From positions 15,362,501-15,426,500 of the forward strand of contig BSBM01000643.1 of the NCBI GenBank assembly GCA_027924585.1: 64,000 nt of DNA. The letters run 5' to 3'. Position 1 is the stretch's first letter; each line of letters starts with the position of its first letter. The position numbers and the translations under genes were made by a program. The stretch comes from Larix kaempferi. Taxonomy: Eukaryota; Streptophyta; Pinopsida; Pinales; Pinaceae. This document shows positions 10,573 to 21,212 of this stretch, one piece after another. The notes below the pieces were generated by a model. The model was not told where the DNA came from. It saw only the letters and a list, made by a program, of their open reading frames with translations, and ran no database searches.

Positions 10573-10830
10573 TCAATCTGGAATTGGTAATGGCTGCAAT
10601 AGACTCGTTGGGTGTTGATGCTCAGCTTTATCCTGCTGACATTCAATACACCTAGCTATATATTCATCCACTTCATTCTTCATGTTAGGCCAAAAATCAT
10701 CTTTTCTTAGCATTGTTATCATTTTTTGGTAACCGGGATGTCTTGAGTAAGGACTCTTATGTACTTCATTCAATATCAGCAAGTTAATTTCTGGTACATT
10801 AGGTACATATGCTCTGTTTTTATACATCAT
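10573..10830 (-). pseudogene. Gypsy integrase N-terminal HHCC zinc-binding domain
   Basis: An 85-residue open frame. The two histidines are in NEVHKSPYSRHPGYQ and the cysteines in ARCIECQQ, giving an intact HHCC zinc-binding set, followed by the AEHQHP linker. A frameshift or stop separates it from the catalytic core at 10032-10505, and another from the RNase H region before it. Confidence 0.85.
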
Positions 10831-11466
10831 TAAAACTGAAATCTGTTTTTATATTTTAAATTCATTTTCTGCAACTTTCTTTCTTAAATTTTGATAATTT
10901 TTATCCATTTTTATTCCATCTTCAAACTTATTTTCCAGATATGTTTTGTAGCTACTAACAACAGCTATAAAATTCAATCTTGCGTTTTTGGTTAAAGCAT
11001 CAACCACCTTATTCTCCTTCCCTTTTATATGTTTGATTTCAAAATCATATTCGCTAAGGAAAGCTAACCATCTTGCTTTCCTGGTGTTTAGATTTTGTTA
11101 ATCAAATAAATATTTTAAACTTATGTTATCGATCATTAATAGAAATATTCTACTGATTAGATGATGGTGCCACATTTTCAAGGCATGAATTATGATAGCC
11201 AACTCTAAATCGTAAGTAGCATAATTATTTTCATGTATTTTTAACTTTCTTGATTCATATGCTATTACATTACCTTCTAGAGTTAAAACACCACCCAGTC
11301 CCTCATTGCATGCGTCAGTGCATACAACAAAGTACTTGTATGGATCTGCTATTTTTAAGATAGGTGCAGTAGTTAATAATTCTTTTAACTTTTTAAAGCT
11401 TTCTTCACATTTTAAATCCCATACAAATCTCTTTCCCTTTTTCTGTAAGAATGTTATAGGATTCAC
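10831..11466 (-). pseudogene. Gypsy RNase H region
   Basis: The open part at 11098-11466 has the RT connection and RNase H start: [16 protein letters not shown] holds the first catalytic Asp, and YDLELAIIIHALKMW the Glu. The third acidic position reads LLMIDNISLKYLFD. A stop follows at the downstream edge, after which the same frame continues ([23 protein letters not shown]) to about 10840, ending in the RNase H C-terminal motif. RNase H would degrade the RNA of the RNA-DNA hybrid. Confidence 0.82.
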
Positions 11467-11818
11467 AATTCTCGAAAAATCCTTCTATGAATTTTTGGTA
11501 ATAAGCTGTAATTCCCATGAATGATCGTACATCCGTTACATCCTTAGGGACATGCCATTTACTTATCGCTCTTATTTTATTCGGGTCAACTGATATTCCT
11601 TCTTTGCATATCACATGACCTAAATATTGTATCTTATCTTTAAAGAATTTGCATTTATTGAATTTAGTGTATAATTTTTGTTCTTTTAGGACTTGTAATA
11701 TTATCTGCAAATGTTCATCATGTTCTTCCTTTGGTTTTGAATAAATCAGTATGTCATCAATGAAGACAACTACGAATTTATCCAAATATTTTCTTAAGAC
11801 ATTGTTCATTAAACACAT
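11405..11818 (-). pseudogene. Gypsy reverse transcriptase, palm and thumb
   Basis: A 137-residue open frame. The catalytic block is FIDDILIYS (the YxDD box as FIDD). It is followed by the LYTKFNKCKFF segment, LGHVICKEGISVDPNKI, and VRSFMGITAYYQKFI. Near 11465 the frame shifts, so the last residues are nonsense and the true continuation moves to the frame of 11098-11466. The N-terminal part lies upstream at 11994-12374 in another frame. Confidence 0.88.
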
Positions 11819-12374
11819 AAAAGTTGTTGGAGCATTCGTTAGCCCAAAATGAATAACTACAAACTCATAATCCCCGTAACGGGTTCTAAATGTAGTTTTA
11901 AATATGTCTTTATCTTTAATTCAGACTTTATGATATCCAGATCTCAAGTCTATCTTTGAGAATATCGTTGCTCCATGTACTTGATCAAACGGATCATATA
12001 TGCGGGGCAATGGATATCTGTTTTTTTATTGTCATCTTGTTTAACTGACGATAATCTATACACAGGCGTAAGGTACCGTCTTTCTTTTTAACAAAAATGA
12101 CAGGTGCTTCCCAAGGAGATACACTCGGTCTTATATAATTTTTATCTATTAACTCCTCTAATTGTAGTTTTAATTCATTAAGTTCTAGGATATTCATCCG
12201 GTGAGGGGCCTTTGAATTTGGTACAGCTCTAGGTTCCAACTCAATGGTAAAATCCAATTCTCTTTTCGGAGGTAGTCCTGGAATCTCTTCTAGGAATACA
12301 TCTGGAAATTCTTTTAAAATTGGTATGTCTTCAAATTTTAATTTATCTTCTTTATTCATGTGTTCATCATTCAT
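11819..12374 (-). pseudogene. Gypsy reverse transcriptase, N-terminal part
   Basis: The open part at 11994-12374 reads [20 protein letters not shown], the pre-RT linker, then [20 protein letters not shown] and [13 protein letters not shown], which are RT fingers motifs. Downstream to 11819 the palm approach ([11 protein letters not shown]-type and the segment before NAPTTFM) is recognisable but interrupted by at least one stop and a frameshift. It overlaps the end of the protease frame by a few bases in a different frame. Confidence 0.82.
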
Positions 12375-12828
12375 TACATGTACAACAAAAATTTACAACC
12401 TTTACGTACAGACTTTTCATTTGTAAGGTTGAAATCTGTCTAACAAAAACTTTCCTTGGAATTCCTTTCACTATGACAGTTTCTCCTTTTTCATTTAAGC
12501 ATGTAAATGTTTTCTCAAAACAGTTTAAAACTACTCTGTGTTTTTTCATCCAATCCATACCTATTAAAGCATCATACGATCCTAGAGGTAACACATTCAA
12601 TTTCACTTGAGTTTTGAATTGACTCATAAACATTTCACAATATTTAACATAGCTAACTACCTTTCTCTTAGTTTGTGTAGCTAATTGTATCAGCCAAGAC
12701 TTTTCAAACTTATTCAATTGCAAATTACAACTTTCTGCTATACTAGGTGACACATAGCTTAGGCTTGCACCTAAATATATCAAAATTGAAATTGGTTTGT
12801 TCTTTATAATACCTTCTATCTCAACCAT
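12367..12828 (-). pseudogene. Gypsy aspartic protease with mutated active site
   Basis: A 153-residue open frame of retropepsin type. The conserved context ILI-x-LGASLSYVSP is present, but the catalytic Asp codon is TAT, so the motif reads ILIYLGAS. The downstream LPLGSYDALIGMDW block and the VRQIS linker are well kept. The catalytic loss means that this copy could not process its own polyprotein. It follows the gag frame by 6 bases and leads into the RT region. Confidence 0.85.
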
Positions 12829-12834
12829 AGATTC

Positions 12835-13521
12835 CTAGTGATCAACCTGTTGATTCTCCAAAGCTGCATTAATTCTAGGCATCTCGTTTTCTATGTCACC
12901 AACAGTTGCTTCTTCTTGTACTGTATGAACATTGCTGAAATTCATTTTTCTATTAGGGCAGACATTTGCATAATGAGGTCCCTGAAAATCACAACATTTT
13001 AGAGGTTCTCTTTTTTCAGTATTTTTAACATATGTATTAGGTATTTCTCTGTTCTTTACTGCTGAAAAATTCTGCTGTGTATTACCCTTAAAGTTTGTCC
13101 CTTGATAATTATTTTTAGGATAATTTCGGGAACCATTTCCAAAATTTTTATTTAACATAAAACTCTTTCTTCTTTGTTCAAAGTTATTTGTTCTTTTAAC
13201 TTTCCAGTTAGGTACACCTTCTCTTTTATTTCTACTTTGTTCAAAATAGAAATTAGCCTTCCTCATAGCTTCCTCAATGGTCTTAGGATTATCATATTCA
13301 ATTATGTCCTTAAAGCTAAGAGGTAAGAAACTTAGGAACCTCTGTATCTTGGGATTTTCATCAATGATATAAGGTACGTATCGTAATAAACTTAAAAATT
13401 TACTACTTAGTTCCTTCATAGTCATTGAACCTATCTTTAAATCATAAAATTCCTTAGCCCATTCTTCATAATATTGTTCAAACAAAAATTTTCTCTTAAA
13501 GTATTTTTTAAGGTCCTCCAA
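12835..13521 (-). pseudogene. Gypsy Gag, central and nucleocapsid part
   Basis: A 228-residue open frame. It starts inside the retrotransposon gag fold (LKKYFKRKFL, EFYDLKIGSMTMKELSSKF, IQRFLSFLPLSFKDIIEYDNP). The tail is basic and Asn-rich. It ends with a zinc-knuckle remnant CCDFQGPHYANVC, where Phe stands in for the expected second Cys, and an NAALENQQVDH end. Gag packages the RNA in virus-like particles. The N-terminal part lies at 13633-14106 in another frame, so about 110 bases between are frameshifted. Confidence 0.83.
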
Positions 13522-13632
13522 GTTACATATTTTTCCTTAATATTTTTCACTCTTTTTATGTCCTGCCACCAGATATCAACTTTTCCAGTTAATTTATATA
13601 TAGCCATATTTTCTTTTAGTCCGTCTGAATAA

Positions 13633-14106
13633 TTATAGATTTGAAAATATTTTTTTCATCCCAGACAACCATGCCTCTGCTTCTTCTCCTTTTTCCACCT
13701 CACCATTAAACATTGGTGGCTTTATCTTTTTAAACTCTCCTAAGATTTCTTCATAAGTTTTATATTTTCTCTTTTTAGGGCTACTATCACTGCTTTCACT
13801 GGAATAATTATATTTCTCTCTGTGTGGTTTAATATCATTTTCTGTGGAGGAATTACTTTCATTATTAGAAAATTTTAACTTTTTTCCTGTATGCTTGTAA
13901 GATAAAGTTCCAGATTCAGATTCAGGTTCTTTCCTTTTATCCTTCTCTTCATTATGTAATTTACTCAGCAATACATAATTTATTTCTTCTTGTGCCCTCA
14001 GAGTTCTTTCGTTATCTTCCTTAACATTTTGTATTTCAGCTTTTAAATCTCTCACAGTTTGGAGTAATTCTGTTGAGTTATTATTTCTATCATTATTCAG
14101 TTCCAC
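13633..14106 (-). pseudogene. Gypsy Gag, N-terminal part
   Basis: A 157-residue open frame with a plausible start Met at 14106, about 220 bases after the primer-binding site. It has a predicted coiled-coil-like, charged N-terminus (LLQTVRDLKAEIQNVKEDNER), a Ser/Lys-rich linker, then IKPPMFNGEVEKGEEAEAWL, the typical start of the retrotransposon gag domain in chromodomain-type gypsy elements. The frame breaks after GMKKIFSNL. Confidence 0.83.
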
Positions 14107-14314
14107 CCATATATTAGCATTATTAACATCTTCTTGTTCATGACTTTGATGTGTTTCATCTTCGGCAGATGTCTCTACTCATTCCATTTCCTGCAAAATA
14201 GAAATTTATATTTCTGTACATAAACAATTTAAACATAAGTCAGTATTTTTGTTTTCCTGTTTTATATGGAACGTGTGAGTTGAGAGAATTTTCAGGATCA
14301 GTGTTTGTAACCAT

Positions 14315-14323
14315 GCTCTGATA
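14315..14323 (-). other. Primer-binding site for tRNA-iMet
   Basis: On the minus strand the bases after the 5' LTR read TGTGTTATCAGAGC. TATCAGAGC is complementary to the 3' end of initiator methionine tRNA, the common primer in plant LTR elements; the expected TGG at the start is altered. Confidence 0.8.
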
Positions 14324-14988
14324 ACACATGTAACAACTCAAAAATTCCATCAAATTAAAAAAAAAATGTTACAGGGATTAGAATCGATTTAAGACCTGAC
14401 AAGTCTGCACATGGCTTTCAAGAAATCAAACGACCCTATAATTCAGTTATAAACTTATGACTTAGCCTATCTTAGCTAAATAAGTTCAATGTAATATGAT
14501 ACTCAGTATTTTGAATAAGATAAATCCATTAATGATTTGTGTACTACTATGCTAGCATACAAGTTGTAAACCTTAAAATAAATTACTCATTTCATATTTT
14601 GATGTGTTATGCCAGCCTTGTTGCATGTTACAGTTTGTATACTTGTCTTGTATTACTAAGGTGATGCCTTCGTCATGCTTGCCTTTTAATATCTCTGCTT
14701 AATGTCACTTTTATTGATATTAGGTTTTAACGGGAACTAAGGTCTTACTTAGCTTCTTATAAGCTAAATCATGTTAAACTTCTTGTTTGCAGGTGTGACA
14801 TAAGGGAACAACTAGTCCCTTGAATTCTAAAGAGATATAGGTGACACACAAAAGAACCAAGGTAAGAAGTATTCTAAGGTAAGTCTTGGTATAAGAAAAA
14901 TAACGGCTCCTCCAAGTATAGAAGGGAGGGTAAAAATATAACTCTTAGTGGAGGCATATCGAAAGTTAATACACCCATGTGAACGCTC

Positions 14989-15165
14989 GTGGGTGCTATC
15001 CAGGCTGGATATGGAGTATACCCTAATGCAAAAGCCAAAGTGGTTTTCTTCTGTGTTTGTCAAACTGGTGAGGAGAGCCGAGTGTTTTCGACCCTTCCAA
15101 CATTGGGGAAAAGGAATGCGCCCGGTCTAACACAAGCTCCTTTGCATCCATGTTTGAAACCAGAG
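14989..15165 (+). other. Exon-like open segment in the 5' LTR, antisense
   Basis: An open frame containing GYGVYPNAKAKVVFFCV and TGEESRVFSTLPTLGKR ends in a donor-like GAG|GTAAGT at 15165/15166. The reading frame is in phase with the next exon-like module at 15271-15354. In the other LTR the matching frame has a TGA where this copy has CGA, and the donor reads GTAATT. No family is recognised. It could be a captured gene fragment, or a non-coding LTR segment that happens to be open. Confidence 0.35.
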
Positions 15166-15270
15166 GTAAGTTCTGTAAATTTAATAGCGTTTTGGAGTTT
15201 TGTAGAGATTATTTCTTTTACCATTCTTTATTTCATAAATTAACCTTTGTCTTCTTTGATTGTCTGCTAG

Positions 15271-15354
15271 GAGGTTCTCTGGATGTTGTACGATGGGCTT
15301 GACTTGAGGTTGGATAAAGGTTGGTTCATGAGAGCTCCGACGCCTTTGGTCCTG
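15271..15354 (+). other. Exon-like 84-bp module in the 5' LTR, antisense
   Basis: The partner of 6340-6423: exactly 84 bp, open, preceded by an acceptor-like TTGTCTGCTAG and followed by GTAAGA. Length, reading frame and borders are kept in both LTRs despite substitutions between them. Downstream, a TTTTCTTACAG acceptor-like tract ends at 15520. Confidence 0.42.
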
Positions 15355-16184
15355 GTAAGACCTGGGAACCCTGGAACTCTACGATCCCTTGTGATTTCTA
15401 TTGTGTGAAGTTTTGAAAAGATGGAACAGATTTTTTGGTTGACTTCGTTGGGAGTTCCAAGGGTTTATATGAGCCCCCTCTATTAGATGGTAAACACTTT
15501 TGTGTTTTGTTTTCTTACAGCGTTGATGGCTGATATATTAATTCTTTTTGTATGCCTTCGGGAAAATAATATTTGGAAATATACAAAGTTAAATGTTTAG
15601 TTGGAAATCCTCTTTTGTTTCCAGACCATGGAGTCTGTGTGAAAGGTTACATTACGGCTCTGTGCTTGTTGAAACCCTTACTGTATAAATTTTAAATGAT
15701 TAGCAGTATTAAATCTGAGTTGAGTATATATTGTTTGCTATTCTGAAAAGAATTCGTGTATAGCTTGGTTGCAACTACTTTGTCTGCATTTTTAGCTTGT
15801 TGTTTCCATTATGGCCTTTGATAGGGGTTAAGGCATTATTTTAATGATGGCAAGCTAAACCTAGGGTTCCATCATTGTCAAACACTATCAATGTTTTATT
15901 TTGTAGCTAAAGGTACCTCAGTTGTGTGTATTTGATACTGAGCTTGGGATATTTAAATTTTTAAATGTATAACTTGGAAATTTTAACCCTATGGCTCAAG
16001 AACCCTAGACCTATGCTAAGTCTATCCTTAGTTAGGGAGAATATCCATTAATTGTTTTACAATAATTATCAGAGCGTTTTTTTTTGTAGGGTAATCGCTA
16101 TCGAGCTCGGATAAATGCATTCATTTTTTTCTCCATTTCTAGGAAAACCCTATATGTAAATTATATATATATAGTTTGTTAAAC

Positions 16185-16410
16185 GTGCCCACAACATGCC
16201 CGCAGTTGGTATGCCTGCATCCTACAGTTTATATGCTCACAGTTGGTATGTCTGCAACCTGCATTTTAAATGCCCGTAGTCGGTATGCCCGCAGTTGGTA
16301 TGCCCGCAACCTGCAATTTATATGCCTGCAATCGGTATGCCCGCAGTTGGTATGCCCGCAGCCTGCAGTTTATATGCCCGTAGTCGGTATGCCCGCAGTT
16401 GGTATGTTTT
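16185..16410. repeat. LTR minisatellite in the 5' LTR
   Basis: The array of CCCGCAGTTGGTATG-type 15-bp and 22-bp units corresponds to those at 7262-7480 and 8003-8120. Unit order differs between the arrays, which points to local gain and loss of units. Confidence 0.85.
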
Positions 16411-17884
16411 TAATTTAATTTATCTTAGTGATTTGGTTTATTCCAGTTGGACTGGAAAATGATGAGTAACGATCCCTTACATGAATTCGATATAGGCCAG
16501 TGTTTTTAACTATGTTTAAATGATGTTATCTCCATATTAGGATTTATTTAATTAATTAGTATTATTGTACTGTATGGAAGGTGTTCTGTAAATTCGATAG
16601 TGTCTTCTCGAATTCTAGGTTAATTGTATATTAATATGCTGATATTGTATGAGATTATACTTGTTAGTTAATATGTGATTAAGAGAGAGAGATTCTACAT
16701 TCAGAATGTAGTCCTTGGAATTCGATGATAATTATTATTTATGTAAATATATATAAATATATATTGTAATAGCTATCAGAGTGTGTATGTTTACAATGAC
16801 TAACCTAACCCTATATACTAAACATACGAGCTTATTCTAAAATAAAAATAAACTTCTTGTTGTTTTTTAAACTATTATTAGCCTACATAAATTCATATAC
16901 TCGATTACAATAATACATCTGTCTAAACAATAATAGTCATTTCTTCTGTAATAAATTTATAAATTACAGGGAAGTAAACATTCCTACTTTAATTCGAAAG
17001 CATAGCAATAATCTTGGAAACATTCTTCATTCATGAAATTTTTCAAAAATATACAGAAAAACAAAGTAAAGATGATAACCAGAACAATAAAGAACCTATT
17101 ATATTTTGAAGTGGACAATATCCAAAGAAGACCGTTCCTCCCAACTGTCTCTTGAAACATCCAATATTACTTGCTTCAAGACCCCCGAGCCTGTTCATTG
17201 AACCACCAGGACAAAGACTTGGTGTAGAAGCTTATTCTTTTCTCTCAACAATCAAACTTGCAAACATACTGCCAACAATCTCACTTTAGCTTTCCCCTCA
17301 TCGAATACCCTCTTGTGTGCTTAACTTTTTAGTCTGCAACAAATCCACAAGGTTCTAATGCGTGAGCCTCCTACTCATTTGATGGATATATGCTTACCTA
17401 GGTCTTTGGGTCGGTTTTGAATTTAATGAGCCACTTGCTCAGTTCCTCCTTTCTTGGGAACATGACCACAATTTAGGGAAGATGCCTCCTGCATCAGCTA
17501 GAAAGTGAATGTTGTTGCTGCCATTTGTCATTTTTTCCTTCTACACCAGATCATTCCTCCTAGTGGGTCAGTGAACACTCTTCAATAGTCCTCTTTGGAT
17601 AGGTGTCTCTTCTTTTATATATTTAATAATAAAATATTCAATTACAGTCATATTTGACCATCCTTGGTCAACAACATAAAACTTTACAATAACTTTAAAA
17701 ATAATGTTTTTCCACAACATAAAAATGTTTGTAGCTCTAGGTGGGTTACATCAGGAAATAATTGAGTTAGACTATGTATCATTTAGATGTGTGATTTTTA
17801 AATGTAAATGGTTTGATGTTTTTTATATATGGAGATATGTTAGACATGACCTAGAAGTGAATTATACTCCATTGACATACATTG

Positions 17885-18010
17885 TGATTTTGATGGTAGA
17901 AAGGGATTTAACACCATCAAAAAACCCTGGGTAACCCCAGATTTTTCAAAATCGTGGCAAAAAAATCAATTGTTTTCGTTCAAAATCATAGAACTTTTAG
18001 ACTACGTTGT
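17885..18010. repeat. Dispersed repeat, copy 2 (relative at 566-755)
   Basis: A shorter relative of the block at 566-755, sharing TTTTGATGGTAGAAA and the TTTTTCAAAAT and TTTTAGAC segments. It lies about 130 bp outside the long-LTR element. Confidence 0.42.
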
Positions 18011-18453
18011 ATTCTTCCATCATGATGTCTGTAATGAAAATTGGTGGTTTGTTGTTCTTTGTACACCCAAGGGAAAATGGGTTTTTTAAATGTACTTGTT
18101 GCAATTGTTGTGTCAGGTCAAGAAGAGGATGATGTAAATGTGAGTGATCAAGTAGAATTAGAATTGTAGTGATATCAAGTATTCATTGTGATGTTAGTGG
18201 TTTATAAATCACCCAATGCTTGGTTAAACCATATGCTTACAAACATATCAATGCCAAATATAATAGGATAATGATAAAAACAACTAAAAATTGAGTGTTT
18301 TACTTAAATAAATAAATGATCTCAAATATCTTCATTTTTATTCTTTGATAAGTTCGATGACTAGGCAACCAATATATATAAATGTTTGCATGAACTCAAT
18401 TCACTATGATATTGCAATGCACACAATCCACTATGATTATGATCAGTAATTTA
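18011..18453. other. Gene-free AT-rich stretch
   Basis: No recognisable gene, repeat unit or site was seen. Confidence 0.45.
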
Positions 18454-18558
18454 TTATAATTGTTAATATTGTTAATAATAATTATAATAATTAATATTAA
18501 TGTGGGGTTGTTATAATTGTTAATATTGTTAATAATAATTAATATTAATGTGGGGTTG
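18454..18558. repeat. Two-copy tandem repeat, AT-rich
   Basis: Units 18454-18510 (57 bp) and 18511-18558 (48 bp) both start TTATAATTGTTAATATTG and end TGTGGGGTTG. The second lacks nine bases of the ATAATAATT run. More TAAT-rich DNA follows at 18640-18760. Confidence 0.88.
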
Positions 18559-18927
18559 ATCCCCCTATCTGGGTGCCTCTATTGCATGTCGCAATTGGTG
18601 CCCCTACAGTCAAGTGTTGTTATCAGCATTGGTGGGTTTACATTAAGTATAAATTTATTATAATTAATTATAATCATCACTATTAATTATTAAATTAGTA
18701 TAAATAATTATTATAATTAGTATTAATTATTAAATTATTTTTATTAATAATTCTAAGGGGTTAGGTCAACTGATTGTTGCCAATGTTGTTAGGTAATTAG
18801 CTTATTTTGTTCCAAACACCTTGTTTTAATCCCTCTAGGTGAGGTGTGCTAGTCTACATCAACGATCATATTAGGGATGTCATGCACAAATGTGGAGAAG
18901 CATCCCTTAGGTTTCCCCATAGGGTTT

Positions 18928-19740
18928 TGTTAGGATATTCCTATACTCCATCCTAGTCCTACTAGCATTTTCATCCTTTGCATTTTGAGTCATGCATGCA
19001 CCTTTAGGGTTTGCATGCATTATTTAGGGTTTGCATGCAACTGCACGCATCCCAGTCATCAGTCCTAGAACCTAGACCTCACTTAGCTAGCCCCCGGAGC
19101 TTCCTCCCACTCATTTTCAGCCCTCCTAGAGCTTAGTGCGCCCTCTTTTCACCTACTGCATGAGAAAGGCGCCCTTCCTTACCTACCATTCAGTTATCTT
19201 TAGTTATCTTCAGTTCTCTCCTTGATTTTAGGCTTGACTGACTCTCAACTGACTGTATCACTCCAATGGACCTCCAGTGAGACTTGACTGCCCATTCTGA
19301 CTTCAGTTATCTCCTCATGCGCCCTCCACTGAGTCTCCTTCATTCAGTTAGTTCCAGTTACACCTACCACACTCAGTTAGACTCAGTTTGACTGATGGTT
19401 GACAGTTACTTGAGCATTGATGACTCCACTGATGATGAGATAGACTACTAGTTGTGCTCTGATGACACTACAATGATCTTTTGATCACTCCATGAAGGCT
19501 AATTCGAATTGCCACCTTAGGCATTCGAATCCTTATGCATTGTACTATTTATTTGTCCATATTGTGATTAATTAATTAGTGTGTGTGAAGCATTTTTGCT
19601 TCTATCCGAATTCTACTGTATTATTATTATGTTGCTCATTATACTGCATTGACCACTCTTCTTCTATTTTCCTGCTTAATCATAATTATTCTCTTGTGAG
19701 GTATACATCATCTCTTAGATCTGCTGCGAGGATTTTCACA
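18928..19740 (+). mobile_element. Solo LTR of the family also seen at 50123-53057
   Basis: It starts TGTTAGGATATTCCTATACT and ends GAGGATTTTCACA, which are the reverse complement of the ends of the LTRs at 50123-50884 and 52306-53057. Shared landmarks run through it (TGCATGCA-rich part, CACCTACC repeats, GATTCGAA/TTCGAATT segment). Perfect 5-bp duplications GGTTT flank it (18923-18927 and 19741-19745). No primer site or internal region follows, so LTR-LTR recombination has removed the rest. Confidence 0.92.
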
Positions 19741-20399
19741 GGTTTTCCTTGGGAAAATAATAATAATAATTTGTATTAATTAAAATAATAATATTAATTA
19801 TGAATAATAATAAAATTATGTTTTCATGATTTAATATTATTTTATTACTTTTATCAATAATAAAGTATTATTAATTAAATGATATTTTTTATTAAATAAA
19901 AACTTATTATTATTATTATTATTATAAAATATTTTTAAGCTCTTATAATTTATCATCAAACCAAACATGTCAAAGCATCTTGAAGAACCCCGACAAGAAA
20001 TATAATAAACCTGCAATAATAATAGGAACATATTGCACAATGAATCGAATCATCCGTACCACATTTTTAATGTGTTTAATCCGTAAAATTTCATGGATAT
20101 TCCACTAGATCAATTCGTCACAATGGATATTACAACTTAATTCATTGTGTTAACATAATTCCATAAAATATTGAATACAATGGAACTGAAGGAGAAATAA
20201 CTAGAGAAAATAAGTACACAATAACACAAGAGATACACTAGGAAACCCCAACCACAAATGAAGACTATGCTTTGCTCTCCATAGCAAAATGCAGATACAA
20301 AGGAAATGGTACTTGCTATGGAGTTACCTATGACTCTGCAGTCAAAATGGATACTATAGGATATTTGATCTCTTCTATTATGTTGTAACATCCACTCTC
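19741..20399. other. AT-rich spacer with TAA/TTA microsatellites
   Basis: TAATAA runs near 19758-19815 and a (TTA)n run near 19903-19925 dominate the first part. The rest has no recognisable gene. Confidence 0.5.
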
Positions 20400-20890
20400 A
20401 TGGGGTGTTCCCATGAAGATGGGTAACACTTTTTGGCAAGCAGAGGGCTTGGAGGATGGAAAAAAGGAGCTCGATTGAGCTTTCTTAATCCCTCAATCGA
20501 TATTTTAAATGCTCAATCGATGACTAAACAAAGCTCTCAATCGAGCTAATCAACAACTCTTGATCGAGCCTTTTATTAACACTCAATCGAGCTATTGCCT
20601 CGATCAAGGGTTTGAAGAAACCCTCAATAGAGACAATAGATCAATTGAGTGTTAATGTATCGATCGAGACAATAACTCAATTGAGACATTATCTTTATCA
20701 AGCTATTGTCCCAATCGAACTTCCGTAAACTATTATAAAAATGTGCATCGATTTATTTTCACTTGTGTTGTTGTTTAAAGTCTTTATAGAGCAATAGCAA
20801 GGAGCTCGACTGAGGGTTTGTGAGCTTGATAGAGGGTCAACTAGTTAGAAGCAGCCACCACCAAGGAGCCCCTCCTATTTCCATGTTATC
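20400..20890. repeat. Cluster of CTCAATCGAG-like palindromes, copy 2
   Basis: There are about fifteen variants of CTCGATCGAG or CTCAATCGA, spaced about 15 to 35 bases apart. The lead-in (ATGAAGATGGGTAACACTTT) and the tail (GCCACCACCAAGGAGC) resemble those of the cluster at 1890-2230. Many motifs carry the CG to CA change expected from decay of methylated CG. Confidence 0.72.
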
Positions 20891-20939
20891 TAGATGGTGA
20901 GATATGATCAGAAACTCTTAAACCCTTAAAAAAATAGTT

Positions 20940-21212
20940 ATAGTTTTTGTTTAAATTTTTTTTTGTAAATTGGTTATTTATTTAAAACAAATTTGTAAAA
21001 CCTTTTATTTTCATTAATTGTTTTTTATAATATAAGTTTACATAGTTTTGTTTATTTAATAATTTAAAATTTAGATTTAATTTTTTTAATTGTGCTTTAT
21101 AATTTAGATTGAGGTTTAGTTTTTTTAATTGTGGTTTATAATTTAGATTTTTTTTTTAAATTATATTTTATAATTTATATGTAGATTTAAAACACACACA
21201 CGCACACACATA
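20940..21212. repeat. T-rich degenerate tandem repeat and CA run
   Basis: A unit containing TTTTTTAATTGTGGTTTATAA then TTTAGATT recurs at least three times between about 21070 and 21180. A short CA-rich run (ACACACACGCACACACATA) follows near 21190-21212. Confidence 0.7.

Larger units (their letters stand above)
5402..17750 (-). mobile_element. Ty3/gypsy LTR retrotransposon with very long LTRs (complete, inactive)
   Basis: The element has two homologous flanking repeats, 5402-9458 and 14329-17750, each starting TGT and ending TTACA. Between them the minus strand encodes gag, protease, reverse transcriptase, RNase H and integrase in gypsy order (RT before integrase). A primer-binding site for tRNA-iMet lies beside the 5' LTR (14315-14323) and a polypurine tract beside the 3' LTR (9461-9474). 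The flanking bases TTAGG (5397-5401) and TCAGG (17751-17755) look like a 5-bp target duplication with one change. The coding region is broken by several stops and frameshifts, so it is dead. The 12.3-kb length is inflated by LTRs of 3.4 and 4.1 kb, well above the usual gypsy LTR. Confidence 0.93.
14329..17750 (-). repeat. 5' LTR of the long-LTR gypsy element
   Basis: It starts TGTAACAACTC on the plus strand and ends GGGTTACA. It aligns with 5402-9458 along its length but lacks the tandem duplication. It is followed by TCAGG, close to TTAGG at the far end of the element. Confidence 0.93.

Noticed and set aside
16176-16418. 80-codon plus-strand frame over the LTR minisatellite
   Set aside because: The frame consists of translated 15- and 22-bp units; the matching arrays in the other LTR give different, shorter frames.
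18980-19040. TTTAGGG words resembling plant telomere repeat
   Set aside because: Only two scattered copies occur, within the solo LTR, with no tandem array.
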